Assembly: GCA_009763385.1 (NCBI GenBank)
Contig: CM019825.1
Span: 5,328,252 to 5,392,251 of the forward strand
Direction of reading: 5' to 3'
Origin: Coix lacryma-jobi var. lacryma-jobi
Lineage: Eukaryota; Streptophyta; Magnoliopsida; Poales; Poaceae
DNA length: 64,000 nt
In this document: one piece after another, positions 31,553 through 43,204 of the stretch
Layout: every line of letters starts with the position of its first letter
How positions within the stretch are numbered: position 1 is the first letter of the stretch
Notes under the pieces: generated by a model
What the model saw: the letters and a program-made list of their open reading frames with translations, nothing else
Database searches by the model: none
Told to the model about the DNA's origin: nothing
Made by a program: the position numbers and the translations under genes

Positions 31553-34489
31553 TCATCGACCAAAACAACTTGTTGCTGAGGACAACAGACCAGACGAGAT
31601 GAATTTCAGTCCACTAGATCCTCCAGGGAAGTAGGATATGGTGTAATATGCAAGGGCCAGAACCTGGGTCAAGAAAAGAGAGAAATTGAGTGAGGTCTGA
31701 AAAGTAGAATGCACAAGAGAATGCTGAGGTATTGAAGTTTTGCAGGCCATATGCCATATGACAGCTTATCATGACACTATTGTTTGATAGGGCTGTAGGG
31801 AAGGAGAATTATTTTATTTTATTTTCCTTTTTGGGGAAACTCTTTCCTTCTTTGAAATGAAGAAGACACTGATTATGAACTCATTATTCAGATTACCAGC
31901 CTATTTTAGATGCATCATAAACAGAAAGTGCACCTAATGCACTAAAATAAGTTACCTTCTGCAGTATAGCGAGATTTGAACAAATATAAACGAGTCAAAA
32001 ATTACATTGGTCAAGGACATACCTGAAGGACCGAGAAGATCACAGAGAGGAAATAGCTGTGAAGCACCATAGAAACATAAATCGTACCGACCATGCATCC
32101 AATAAATCCCACTGAAAATGGTAGCCTCTGAAGAGGGAAGCAGACAAGATTCTTCATCAGTTATCATGCGCTTTCCATGTTACAAATATTGCTGCTATTG
32201 AAGAAAATCAAGGCAGTACATGAATACTGATAGCTTTTACAGAAACAATAAAAAGATCTATATGCATTATATATTTTCTATTTATTACTAATGATATGTT
32301 TGACTCTTGCTTGCATAATGCTTATTGCCTTTGGCCTACAGGACACTTCTGGTTTTCAAATGGAAACCGTGGAAAGAATAGTAAAGTTTGAGTAACACTG
32401 CCAATCAAAATGAGGCATCATCAGTTTTTAACAAAATCTCCTTGCCAGCTAGAAGAATATGAAGCAGTAATTGCCAAAAAACAAACAAACAGTGGATTAA
32501 TAATTGAACTAGAGGCAAGATGTACTCATTGACATGCATCCAAACAACTTGAATTCACAAATTATAAAGTTCAACCAAGCATAGGGGGGGGGGGGGAGAA
32601 GATGATTGTAGAGAAGAATATGTAGCTGATTAGGATTTGCAGCTTTTACAGTGTTCTTGAAGGTATTAAGGGCGTGGAAGGTGGATTAGGAACGCTAAAC
32701 ATCCATTAAGCAAGAGTGAGAAGTCATTTGGTCATAGGCATGAAAGTAATGTTATCATCAGCTTAAGCTACGGGTGGGGCCTAGCCGAACCAAAAAAAAT
32801 ATATGCATTTCATTCAGGGCTAGATTGGAATTCCGTCAGATAATTTGCGGTTTCCAAAGTCCTGAGACTGATGGTATAACACTGCACATTTTGATTCAAT
32901 AGAAATAAGCAAGATGAATGAACAGAATAATGGACACTTGTTATATTCAACGACTCAACTGAACCTAAAATAACAATTGTGGGCTCGGAGCCTCGGAGGA
33001 GGTTTGTTCCTGTGAACTTTAGGTCGCTCCAAGCCTCCAACCATTCAGTCCATCACAAAATCACTGTAGCTTTTGGATGAAGCTAAGAAAAGGCTATGTA
33101 AATCCAAGAGTATTCCATCCACACTCCATAGATCTATCACTAGGGAAAAAATAATGTAGCAAACATTATTAGAAAGCTCAGAATATTGAGCCAGATATTT
33201 ATGCTTTCATAGGATAATATCTAAGAATCCAAACCATTTGTTTAGATTGATGATAGTTCCCCTCTGAATTTCTTGTTTGATTTTTTATGTTTTCTTGTAT
33301 GTGAGACAACTTATACATGAAACCGAAGGGGGGATATGGAACTCTCACTTCAACTTCACAATAAGGATAATTGCACTAAAACATACAAAGATTGAAGTGC
33401 AATACTAAATACATGGCAGTGAGCCGGTGAGCACAGATAAACTACAGCTGATTCTAGAGAAATATTCATTGATATACTGTACATTGAAAAAAAACTTCAG
33501 TATCAATTAACAGTCCTTTGGGGCTTGCAGACAGCCATAACTTACAAGCTGAGTTCACCACGAAACTCAAAGAGCAAGATTTGTAACTTGTTACCACACC
33601 AAAATGCTTAGTGCTGGATTTAAAATCACACCACAGTTCTATGTTGGGTTAAAAATTCTAGTGACAACAAACCAGCCACCACCGACCAATCCTGACCAGT
33701 TTAACAGGATCGAACTGATCAAGCAGATAACTAGCTGATTTATGGTTCCAAGGTCTAGGGATTTTTTAGAAAACAGCTTCTAAAACCCAGTTTTCCTATA
33801 TATTATTAGTTTATAACACATTATAGCAGCAACAGCATACTGACCTCCCAAAGGATAAAAGGAAGCCTAATGTTTAGTCACAGGAAACATAGAAGTAACA
33901 GTAGTGCAGAGCGGTTGCATTACCTCCTTGGAGGTCATGTGGGCAAGCTGGTTAGCTGGCCCCTTGAGCGCGAAGAGCGAGGCAATGATGAGCGCGCACC
34001 CGAGCGTGAAGCAGATGGCGAACTTCTGCGGCATGAGCGCCATGACGGGGAGGAAGAGCGCGAAGGCGATGAAGACGAAGAAGATGCCGGTGGCGAGGAA
34101 GAGGCCGAAGTACATGAGCGCCTTCCCGGAGGGGAAGCTGCTGGTGGCGCTCTGGAAGCTCCCTGGGAGCTCCCGCACGCCCTTGGTGACCCTGCGGCGG
34201 ACAGATCAGATCCGATGAGAGGGAGCGGGTGGAGAGTGGAGACCGGATCTGAGGGTGTGGGGTAGGGATGGGGACAGGGGGCTCACGAGCTGAAGGTGCC
34301 GGAGACGGTGTCGTTGGCGGAGCGGACGGCGGCCTCGATGTCGAAGGGGAGCGGCGAGGACGAGGAGGCGTCGGAGCGGGTGGCGGCGTACGAGTTCCAG
34401 TCAGCGAGGAGGGACGGCTGCGACTCGGCGGCTGTGCCAGAGGAGGCGGCGGTCCCGCCGGTGAACCAGGCCTGCGCTGTCTTGTGCAT
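31553..34489 (-). CDS. SFT2-like Golgi vesicle transport protein (four exons)
   Basis: Exons in order are 34489-34287, 34191-33924, 32127-32023 and 31663-31553, all with GT/AG introns. The product is 228 aa. The N-terminal about 90 residues are soluble and Ser/Ala-rich. Four hydrophobic segments follow at about 93-119, 124-144, 161-179 and 183-204, then a short tail ending SCFGR. Conserved family blocks are visible: FALKGPANQLAHM, RLPFS, VLQVLALAYY and YFPGG. SFT2 proteins are tetraspan membrane proteins of the Golgi that act in retrograde endosome-to-Golgi fusion in yeast; the plant role is inferred from the family. Intron 2 (32128-33923) is long and carries a poly-G run at 32585 and the repeat at 33578. 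The start is supported by its match to the family's MHK/MWK-like N-terminus. Confidence 0.9.
33578..33744. repeat. Repeat shared with NLR 3' flank, copy 2
   Basis: It lies inside intron 2 of the SFT2-like gene and pairs with 26345-26508. The NLR gene lies between the two copies. Confidence 0.7.
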
Positions 34490-34894
34490 CGCGGCAGCTG
34501 CGACGGCGACGGGGCTGCGGCGGCGCGGGAGTGCAAGAGGACAGCGGAAGGAAACGGAAAGGAAAACGACGGGACTTTTATTTTCCGAGAAAGAATTGGT
34601 TTTCTTACAGCTGAGGGAAAGATTTTGTCTGCGCGTCCGTCCAGGTTTATTGCTCTCTATCTAGTCTCTATTTATGGCTGGAGTGGCAGCTGGTCTGCTT
34701 CGAAATGAAGGAACTCCCACGTTTGAGAAGAAAAGGAATTGGTGATGACGAGGGTCGAGGGTAGCGAGAATATTTTTGTTTTCAAAATTTAGGATCAACT
34801 GAATGAGATTTAATCCCTCCTGTGTCACAATTCCATTCATTTTGAAAACCCCTTGAGCCCTGAGTGTGGAAACAAAACTTTGCTTAAAATGTTA

Positions 34895-34985
34895 CTTCCT
34901 CCGTCCCATTGAAAGTGTCGTCCGGGAAGCGTGTTTGTGAGGAGGACACGGTTTTCTAACGACACTTTCAATGGGACAGAGGGAG
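34895..34985. mobile_element. Stowaway MITE, 91 bp
   Basis: It has near-perfect inverted ends (CTTCCTCCGTCCCATTGAAA against the complement of TTTCAATGGGACAGAGGGAG) and a TA on each side (34893-34894 and 34986-34987). The other duplicate has the empty site, with a single TA (AATGTTACTCC at about 36428-36438). Confidence 0.9.
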
Positions 34986-35224
34986 TACTCCATCTTGGCA
35001 TCTAGACATCAATACAGTGATGGTTGTGCTTGTGCACCTGGAAAAGACGGAATTGCAAGTGTTATTTTAGGTACAAAGATTACAAATCAATTTGACACGT
35101 GACGACATGGGTCCGCCTCCCAATTGCGAAATCAATAGTGTTATGTAAGAGAATAGGCGGTAGCGGCTGATAAAGCGAAAGCCAAAGAAACTGTTGGTAC
35201 ATGCTGGCGCTCATGAGATTGAGA

Positions 35225-35554
35225 CCATGTTTGGATCTAAGGGCTAGAGGTAGTTTGAGCTATTTAGGGCTCAAAGTATCCAAATAAGAGGGCTAGTTTG
35301 AGCTATTTACAACTAACTCATTTTAAAAAAATATCTCCACCAAGAGGTGATTATTTGGTCTAGTTCTAGTTGGGACCACTAGAAAAGTGTTTTTTCTCTC
35401 TACCTTCACCCCACCAAATGATTGAGAAAGTACATTTATTGTCAATCTAACTCTTCTATCCAAACACCTCTTTGGCTAGAGTTAGTTTAGGGCTACTTGT
35501 AACCTAGAAAATAACTCTAACCTTTAGTTTGTGCTAGAGTATCCAAATAGGGCC
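35225..35554. mobile_element. MITE with CC(A/C)TGTTTGGAT-like ends
   Basis: The left end CCATGTTTGGATC and right end GTATCCAAATAGGGCC are imperfect inverted repeats, flanked by TGAGA on both sides (35220-35224, 35555-35559). It is absent from copy B at about 37212. Superfamily is uncertain; the ends look hAT-like, but the repeat at the flanks is five bases. Confidence 0.65.
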
Positions 35555-35969
35555 TGAGAATAGCAAAAAAGATATGTGACGTATATCTAGTTCCATTCAG
35601 GTTGCAAGAATAGCATGCATATAAAACATGCTGTCACTATCAGGTGTATTGCAATAATTCAGAAATGCAAAGTACAGATTCCAGGCTCAAGCATCTTGGC
35701 AGTTGCCAGAAGAACGTAACGCAAAACAGCGGGGTTATCTACTTATTTCTCCCATGGATACCAAACTAGCTGAGAGAGGACTACTGACTACATGCTACAT
35801 TGCTACAGCACTGCCATACATAGATGTAGAATCGCCCCCCCCAAAAATTGGCAAAATGGAATATCTTGAGTTTCTGTTTCAACAAATGCTTGAGGTGGTC
35901 GCTTCCTGCCAAATCTGCTCATGATAATTGCTCAGAATGGTCTTCAGCTTGTCCATGGCCTCATCAGAG

Positions 35970-36119
35970 CTATCTTACGTGAATGATCATCTTGTTCAAG
36001 AAATCCCTGCGCTCGGCAAAATATTCCAACAGCTCATCCTTGGTTACCCATGCATAGTCCTTGCATTTTCCAGTATGGTATTTCGTGGCGCCGACCACTT
36101 GTGACTTGAAAAAGAAACG
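35970..36119 (-). pseudogene. Duplicated last exon of the L46 gene
   Basis: It is 150 bp, matching exon 6 of the L46 gene (37647-37796), with the CAG acceptor and the stop retained. The 49-codon frame is open. Three residues differ (Ile to Thr, His to Tyr, Pro to Ala). The other five exons are not duplicated. It is downstream of L46 on the same strand, so it could only be used as an alternative terminal exon by read-through of the normal one. Confidence 0.85.
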
Positions 36120-36513
36120 CTGCAAGAAGCATAACTAGATTAAGAGACTACCACAGTTGAACCAAGCAAGGATTCAGAAATGGTATAACACCGAAATATT
36201 ACTGCTGGTGCATGCCGAAGAACCATGCTTCGAAATGAAGGAACTCCCACGTTTGAGAAGTTATAAAGGAATTGATGATTATGAGGGTAGCCGGTAGCGA
36301 GAATATTTTTATTTTCAAAATTTAGGATCAACTAAATGAGATTTAACCCCTCCTGTAGTCCTGTGTCACTATTCCATTCGTTTTGAAAACCCCTTGAGCC
36401 TTGAGTGTGGAAACAAAACTTGCTTAAAATGTTACTCCATCTTTGCATCTAGACATCTTGTCATAATTATATGACGTTTTGGATAGCAACGTCCCAAGAC
36501 AATACAGTTATGG

Positions 36514-36609
36514 TTGTGCTTGGGCACCTGGAAAAGACAGAATTGTTGTGCTTGGGCACCTGGAAAAGACAGAATTGTTGTGCTTGGGCACCTGGAAAAG
36601 ACAGAATTG
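36514..36609. repeat. Three 32-bp tandem repeats
   Basis: The unit TTGTGCTTGGGCACCTGGAA plus 12 bases is repeated at 36514, 36546 and 36578. Copy A has a single unit near 35022, so the expansion followed the duplication. Confidence 0.95.
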
Positions 36610-36687
36610 CAATTTGACACGTGACGGCATGGGCCCGCCTCTAGTTGTGAACCTTCCAAAGACAATTCATTTGAACTTCAACTATTA

Positions 36688-37128
36688 GAGCAACCACAAT
36701 GTTGTAGAAAAGTAGTCCATATATATTAAAATATTGGCTATCAGCTAGTTAAAACACTGTAAAGGTAGTCCATAGAACAGTCTATTGCTAAAGGTATTCA
36801 TAGTGCTATAGATTGCTCATAAGAAATAAACGAATAATTCTTCTCTCTGACACAAAAGCTGTCTATATAGTCTATTGACACAAAAGTTGTCCATATGAAC
36901 TAACTAGTCCATATACATTGTGGTTGCTCTTTTTTTTTCTTTTAAAAAAAACACACTGTAAAGGTAGTCCATAGAACAGTCTATTGCTAAATGTATTCAT
37001 AGTGCTATAGATTGCTCATAAGAAATAAACGAATAATTCTTCTCTCTAACACAAAAGTTGTCCATATAGTCTATTGACACAAAAGTTGTCCATATGAACT
37101 AACTAGTCCATATACATTGTGGTTGCTC
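36688..37128. mobile_element. Tourist-like (PIF/Harbinger) MITE, internally duplicated
   Basis: GAGCAACCACAATG and its complement CATTGTGGTTGCTC form the ends, flanked by TTA at 36685-36687 and 37129-37131. Inside, a block of about 185 bp occurs twice in direct order (about 36746-36930 and 36949-37128), separated by a T/A-rich stretch that includes an extra copy of the right end. It looks like a tandem dimer. Confidence 0.8.
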
Positions 37129-37646
37129 TTAAGTAGTTGTCTGTAAGAGGCCATAGCGGCTGATAAAGCGAAAGCCAAAGAAACTGTTGGTACATGCTGG
37201 GGCTCATTAGATTGAGAAGAATAGCAAAAAAGATATGTGACGTATATCTGGTTCCATTCAGGTTGCAAGAAAAGCATGCATAAAACATGCTAACAGGTGT
37301 GTTGCAAGAATTCAGAAATGCAAAGTACAGATTCCAGGCTCAAGCATCTTGGCAGTTGACAGAAGAACGTAATGCAAAACAGCGGGGTTATCAAATGCAC
37401 CCTGCTACTTATTTCTCTTATGATACCAAACTAGCTGGGAGAGGACTACTGGCTACATGATACATTGCTACAGCAGTGCCATACATAGATGTAGAATCGG
37501 CCCCCCAAAAATTGGCAAAATGGAATATCTTGAGTTTCTGTTTCAAGGAATGAAGGAATGCTTGAGGTGGTCGCTCCCTGCAAAATCTGCTCATGCTAAT
37601 TGCTCAGAATGGTCTTCAGCTTGTCCATGGCCTCATAAGAGCAGAG

Positions 37647-40600
37647 CTATCTTACGTGAATGATCATCTTGTTCAAGAAATCCCTGCGCTCAGGAAAATA
37701 TTCCAACAGCTCATCCTTGGTTACCCACGCATGGTCCTTGCATTTTCCAATATGATATTTCGTGGCGCCAACCACTTGTGACTTGAAAAAGAAACGCTGC
37801 AAGAAGCATAACTGGATTAAGAGACTACCACATGACAGTTCATTCAAGTAGCACATCTTAGTGTCAGACAGAATCTAAATACAACAATTCAAAAGACGAT
37901 GCTAAGGAGCAGTGGGCAGACCCAATCAAGGATTCAGAAATAGTATAACACCGAAATATTACTCTCCTTGCTGAACGCAAGGATTTTTTTTTGGTGAAAC
38001 AAAATAAGCACCTTGAATGATGAAACACTTGAATCTGTTTGTTCAACAGCCATATGAGCCATCGGAGCATTGCCAACAAAGTATGTATTGTCAAGTCCCC
38101 CAAGAACAGACTTCAATGCTGACTCAGCACACTGGTGAATAGAACAGAAAAGCAGCATATAATGATCTGGGAATAACTAATGGATATTTCATTGTCAGAT
38201 TTGCAGAACTGGTACCAGTCGCATAGTTTCTTCATTTTCGTATATTTTTTCTGGAAAATGCCAAACGGACTTTCCATCAGGAGCCCCGTAAGTGTTGCCA
38301 TACAGGAGGAGATAAAGTTTATTATCAAGAGCTCGTTGTAAAGACCTACAAATAAAAATGGTTCAGTACAAGCTTAACAGTGCAATGCTGAAAAGCTAAA
38401 AAGTTCAGAATCACATAATACTAATCCATGTGGAATATATTTGACATTGAACACAATTTTATGATGCAATTATTGCAGTTGTAGGATGGAAAATGGATCC
38501 CTTAACCATGTCGAGTACAGAGTTACACATGGAAAATGCCTTTTACTGTCATATTTGAAATAATCCACAGAAGTTGTCCTGTTTCAGCTTCTAAAGCAGA
38601 CATTTTGTAACAATCTTAACTAACAAACTTCAAAATGTATTGTTATAGCTACTTGCCCATTGTGGCCTGTACTCACCCAAAACTAAAGTAATTTAAGCCT
38701 TGGACAGCTAGTACAGAACCACAATCCTTAAAACTTGCTGTTGTACGGGTCAAAATGGACAAGCAGCTGAGCACAGCTATAACGATACATATTTGAAGTA
38801 TGTCATTCATGGTCAATTCGTCATCAAAATCTTATTGCCACAATAAAAGGAGGACAGGAGAGCATCTGTGAATCATTTAATGGGACAAAACCTTTAATGG
38901 CTTGAGACTCCCACAATAATGCAGTCATATGAGTATATGACAAACCCAAGAAATTCTATTATTAACTGAAAATGAAAGAGAAGGAATTTTCATGACCAAA
39001 TTGTAATGGCACAGATGAGTCAGGTAGCACTATAATGGGTATTATGATTGCCAAATAGAAGAGATATTTAGTTGTAAATGTTGAGCTGCATAGGCATGGC
39101 AAATACAACTGGCTATAATAATCTAGCTACACAATCATGCAGGAAGTTCAACAAGCATCCTAGTACTTAGGAAAGTGTAGGGCAGCTGAATGCATGAAAT
39201 AAACTTTACCTCATCCTAGTATAAATGCAGGTCAGTAGGGAAAACAAACAGTAAGGCTAGAACCGTTTTGAAACTAGGACTTCTTAATGAGGAGGGGGAT
39301 GGGATGGGTGTGGTTGTAAAGAAACTAAGAAAAATGGAAGTCGATAACTTACTTCCGGTCGTTTGTTTTGTCAGCCTCTGTTATTCTTGGAGCAGGCACA
39401 TAATCAATATGATAATCACCCTTACCCCTACAAAAGAAAATGTTGACGTTCTTAACGAAAAAAAAATACAAGACGCAAATTGGAGCGTATACAAATTGAG
39501 AAAAGAAAAACATCCTAACCATCAGAGTCAGACAGTAGTCATTATCACATAAATGTTTTCTATAAAAAAGAGAGATTTTATACCATGTGTATTACTTTCA
39601 GGTCATCTGATTTCATTGGGGTTGTCCTAATCCCATGCAACCATGCCTATTTCACATGGAATGGAACCTGAATCGTTCACAGATGTTCATTTTTTTAAAA
39701 AAAAAAGTTCACAGATGCTCATTACAAAATACAAAGCTCCATTCTTGACCAGAAGCAGCCATATCATTCTCCTAGCGGCAGTGGCGTAGCCACGTTAGGG
39801 CCATACTAGCCCCCCCCCCCCCCCCCCTGCCGACCAGTAATTCAGTATAGATATGTCTAGGATTGAGTAGCAGTGATGTATCTGATGTTTACTCGATTGA
39901 GAGAGAGAGAGAGAGAGCAGATGTTGAACTGCTAGTCTGCTACCGGTGAAGCTAGTGCTCACCAGGATAGAGAAGAACCGGCGAGCTGCCACTACCTGCT
40001 ATTTGGCTTAAGATAACACAAAAATTAGGAGAGACTTGTGTACGGATTAGCAAATTGGCCCCTCCTACACTTTGTTTCACGTTCCGCCACTGCCTAGCGG
40101 GGACTTGGGGTATTTTGTTGGTCTGCGAGTCTCCATTCAAAGTTACCAGTTGATAAATCATAACTGGATGTAACCTGTTCCAGTCCATTATTTGAGGACC
40201 TATAATTCTGGGTTGGCACAGTACATCTACTGATGAAATGTTGTCCACAATTTTGCTATTTCCGTGACACAAGCCATCAGAAAAGGCAAAGAGCATGCAT
40301 ATCAGCTCTCGACTCAGGTTATTGACAGTTGCCAAAAAAAGGCCCAAAAAAAACTTACTGACAGCTATCCTGTGTGCTACTGTATTAGCAACCTGTTTAC
40401 CCTGTATACAATGATCACAGGGCTCCCTGCTTTCTCACACAATGATATTCAACTACCGCAAAGTATTGGCACCAAATAAGTGAATAACCTTTCTCACCCC
40501 CGATTAAAATTACCCCAAGGTTATTCTACAAAACCTCTTACGCCAATGCACTGAGAAATGCATCCATCAGTCGTTGCACACTTTCCATTAAGCTTAAGCA

Positions 40601-41011
40601 AAATGAAAATAACCACGAACGCTCCTTTTCATAAAAGAAGGCTATTAAGCGCGAAGGGAAAGAGAGAGAAGTATCACCTGGCGTCGGCCTTGCCGAGAAC
40701 TTCGTCTGGGTACTGCCGTCTGTGCTGCTGCCTCCACAGAAACCTACCAGAGAGTCAGAGACACGCACGCCCAAATCAGGGAAACGGGGCAGAGACTAGA
40801 TATGGACCAGATGAGCAAGAATAGCGGGCGTGGCGTACGAGAACTCCTGGAAGGCGTAGACGACGGGGTGGATCTTGGGGATGACGACGGGGAGGCGCTC
40901 GAACATCACCGACGCCACGAGCTTCCCGTCGCCCCCTCCCTTCGTCCCCGAGGTGGCAGAGGAGCTGAAGCCTCGCGCCCGCCGGAGCGACCGGAGGAGA
41001 AGGCTCGCCAT
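37647..41011 (-). CDS. MRPL46: Mitochondrial ribosomal protein L46 (six exons)
   Basis: Exons in order are 41011-40839, 40743-40678, 39427-39353, 38345-38216, 38131-38012 and 37796-37647. All junctions are GT/AG and keep phase. The product is 237 aa. The N-terminus is rich in Leu, Arg and Ser without acidic residues, typical of a mitochondrial targeting peptide. Family blocks follow: ERLPVVIPKI, VYAFQEFS, DYVPAPRIT, LYLLLYG, TYFVGNAPMAHMA, RFFFKSQV and WVTKDEL. L46 is a component of the mitochondrial large ribosomal subunit with a Nudix-like fold. Intron 2 hosts a hAT MITE. The last exon is duplicated downstream at 35970-36119. A start further upstream is unlikely because this ATG opens the targeting peptide. 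Confidence 0.92.
39779..40092. mobile_element. hAT-type MITE with 8-bp target duplication
   Basis: It is a 314-bp element in L46 intron 2. Ends are CAGTGGCGTAGCCACG and the complement of CGTTCCGCCACTG. A perfect 8-bp duplication CCTAGCGG lies at 39771-39778 and 40093-40100. Inside are a run of 16 or so C (about 39811) and a GA microsatellite (about 39898). No transposase is present. Confidence 0.92.
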
Positions 41012-41481
41012 CGCCGGCGATCGGGAGTGGGGGCGGCCGGGCTCGGTGGTCGCGCCGCAACGGTTGTTTGTGGGAGTAGAGTGGAGCGGTTAGTCCGGCC
41101 ACGCAAGTGGGCCGTTTGGGCCAGGAAACAGCGCGCCAAGGGCGTGTACAGCCCACAGACAGGAATTTGTCTGTAAGTTTTTGGAAGTCACAATACAGAC
41201 AGCTCGTACAAACCACAGACAAGAATCGTCTATTTAACTGTCTGCAGGTGATTTAATGCTTACATATATCCATGATCAATCATGAATATCAATCTTATAT
41301 ACCATTGTGTTGCTAGTTGATGAAAAACAATTCAAACATGAATTTGTTGAATATGATTGCAATATTTTCTTAAAACCATCATTTTTTTCACTATCAGCAA
41401 CCATACACACTACAAAGTAAAGGTGACGGTGTTCAACTTCTCTGAAATTTCATATTCATAGTAAAAGCATTAGTGATGTTA
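41012..41481. other. Upstream region of the L46 gene
   Basis: It is GC-rich near the start codon, then AT-rich. No TATA box was clearly assigned. CACAGACAGGAATTTGTCTG-like and ACAGACAAGAATCGTCT-like repeats lie at about 41154-41235. No other gene was recognised. Confidence 0.5.
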
Positions 41482-42565
41482 AGAGCATCTCCAACAAGTT
41501 GGTAAATCCACTTGCTATTCTTATAATTTTGGCAAAAACTCAAAAACACATCTCCAACAAATTGGTAAACCCACTTTGTATTTTTCCCAACTTCCTAAAC
41601 CGAGCCCTCGCGCGCGTAACTATCCGCGCGCGGCGTGACTTGCTTTCGGCGATTTTTTCCTCGATAGTTCCCCTCCCGCGCCCGCGAGTCCTTGTCCCGC
41701 GCGCGCCAAGTCCAGATCGGCCTCCCCCGCGCGCAAGTCCACTTCTTCTCGGCGCCGGCGGCCACTCCCTCCACCTCTCCTCCGCCCGCGCTCCCCCTTC
41801 CTGCATCCTCTGTACCTGTGGATTCGAATGGCCCTGTTTTTGTCGATGTCGTGGGAGCTTCCTCCATGGCGCCGCCGCCGCCGCCTCATGCTTGGCCGAG
41901 AGCCACGGCCGCCGGAGACGTGTTGCAGCTGACGTCGCCCTGGGTGGAGTCGGTCAGCCCCGAAGGAGCTTCAAGCCGATCCGCATCCGCCGAGCTGTCG
42001 CCGCCGGAGGAGACCGGCTCCTGTGCTAGTCACACCGGGCGCGTGGATCTGGCTGCCTGTGGGTCACGCGACGAAGACGAAGACGTGGCTGCCGCACCCG
42101 TCCAGGCGACCGACGGTACGGCCGCCGCAGCAGAGACGAGGACGAGGAGGCGGCGGCGGTCCTGTGGAGGAGGAGGAGGGCATGTGGACGGCGGCGGCGG
42201 GTGGCTTGGTTTGGTTCGCGCGATTTATCAGCGCCGGTGGTGGCTGGATTTTGGGAGCATTTCGGTCGGAGTCGGAGCGGGTGGAAGAGAAGAGGAGAGA
42301 GCGAATTCCGACTTTGGGATAGATATGAGGTGGATGAATTTCTAGTTCTCTTTCTCTCTGCGATTGCGTCGTAAATGAAAAGACAGGTCGCGGGTTCAGC
42401 CCATGACCGGTTTGGAGCAAGGTGGGCCTATTTCTTTCAAATTTACCAAGTGAATTATACAAAGTTGTTGGAGAAACATCCTTTTTCCACTTGCTAAACA
42501 AAATACCAACTTGGTAAAACTCAAGATATACCAAGTGAATTATACAAAGTTGTTGAAGATGCTCT
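41482..42565. mobile_element. TIR element with GC-rich cargo
   Basis: AGAGCATCTCCAACAAGTTG at the left and its near complement at the right (ending GAAGATGCTCT) define an element of about 1.08 kb flanked by TTA-like bases. Subterminal motifs (CAACAAATTGGTAAA and TTTACCAAGTGAAT) are repeated within both arms. The middle (about 41600-42340) is strongly GC-rich, with an open frame at 41692-42345 of low-complexity Ala/Pro/Arg/Gly composition. It may be a Tourist-like element that picked up genomic DNA, or an old non-autonomous transposon. No transposase was recognised. Confidence 0.6.
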
Positions 42566-43199
42566 TAGAAAACAGACTCTTCCTCAATCACTTCAGTGCA
42601 GACAGGCTAGCACAAGATGGTCTGTATCATACCATTGTCATGGTTTGAGTAAGCATATATAAATTGAACAAATGACCAAACTGAGTGAAAACTTTCAGAA
42701 GCTAGGCTATTTCATCATTCAATCTCCAATAAGTTTTCAGAGAATTTTTTACAAGAATATGCAGCCTGTGCATACTAAGGCAACAGGACACAAGCAAAAT
42801 CATCATGTCATCAGTTGAATACTAACTGAAACCACACGTTTGTAGCTGCCATGTAGAGAAAGTCGATGATTTTAGAAGCACTGAACATTAAGAGGCTGCT
42901 TCCAGACTTCGTCATGTCAATTTCCTGCTTGCACTTGCAGCTAACAAAATTCTGAAGGTTTGTATCAACATCCTTTCTCCCCAAATTTCTGAATCTAATA
43001 GCTTGATTTCTTCACTGTACAACACAAAAAAGTTGTCTGAATCTAATATCCAAATCCTTCAGAAAATATAGGTACAACCAGAACATAAACTCCACATTCC
43101 TCCCAATCCAACAAAGTCAAACTTACTGCAATCAAGAAAGCCAGGAGGAGAGGGGAACGACCGCCTAGCCAGGGGATCCAGAGCGAGGTGCACGGTCAC
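42566..43199. other. Intergenic, no gene recognised
   Basis: This is AT-rich sequence of average complexity to the left of the Sirevirus. No ORF of note and no exon matching a known family was seen. Confidence 0.4.
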
Positions 43200-43204
43200 C
43201 CTGC

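Larger units (their letters stand above)
34696..36205. repeat. Tandem segmental duplication, copy A
   Basis: It matches 36226-37963 in order and orientation, starting at TGCTTCGAAATGAAGG and ending near CCGAAATATTACT. It carries a second copy of the last L46 exon. Two MITEs sit in this copy only (34895 and 35225). About 90 bp present in copy B near 37830-37925 are absent here. It lies directly upstream of the SFT2-like gene. Confidence 0.88.
36226..37963. repeat. Tandem segmental duplication, copy B
   Basis: This is the copy joined to the intact L46 gene; it covers exon 6, part of intron 5 and the 3' flank. It carries a 32-bp triplication (36514-36609) and a Tourist-like MITE (36688-37128) that copy A lacks. 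Confidence 0.88.

Noticed and set aside
41692..42345. 217-codon ORF as a real gene
   Set aside because: It is low-complexity Ala/Pro/Arg/Gly sequence lying wholly inside a TIR element; another frame is open over the same stretch. It is kept only as cargo.
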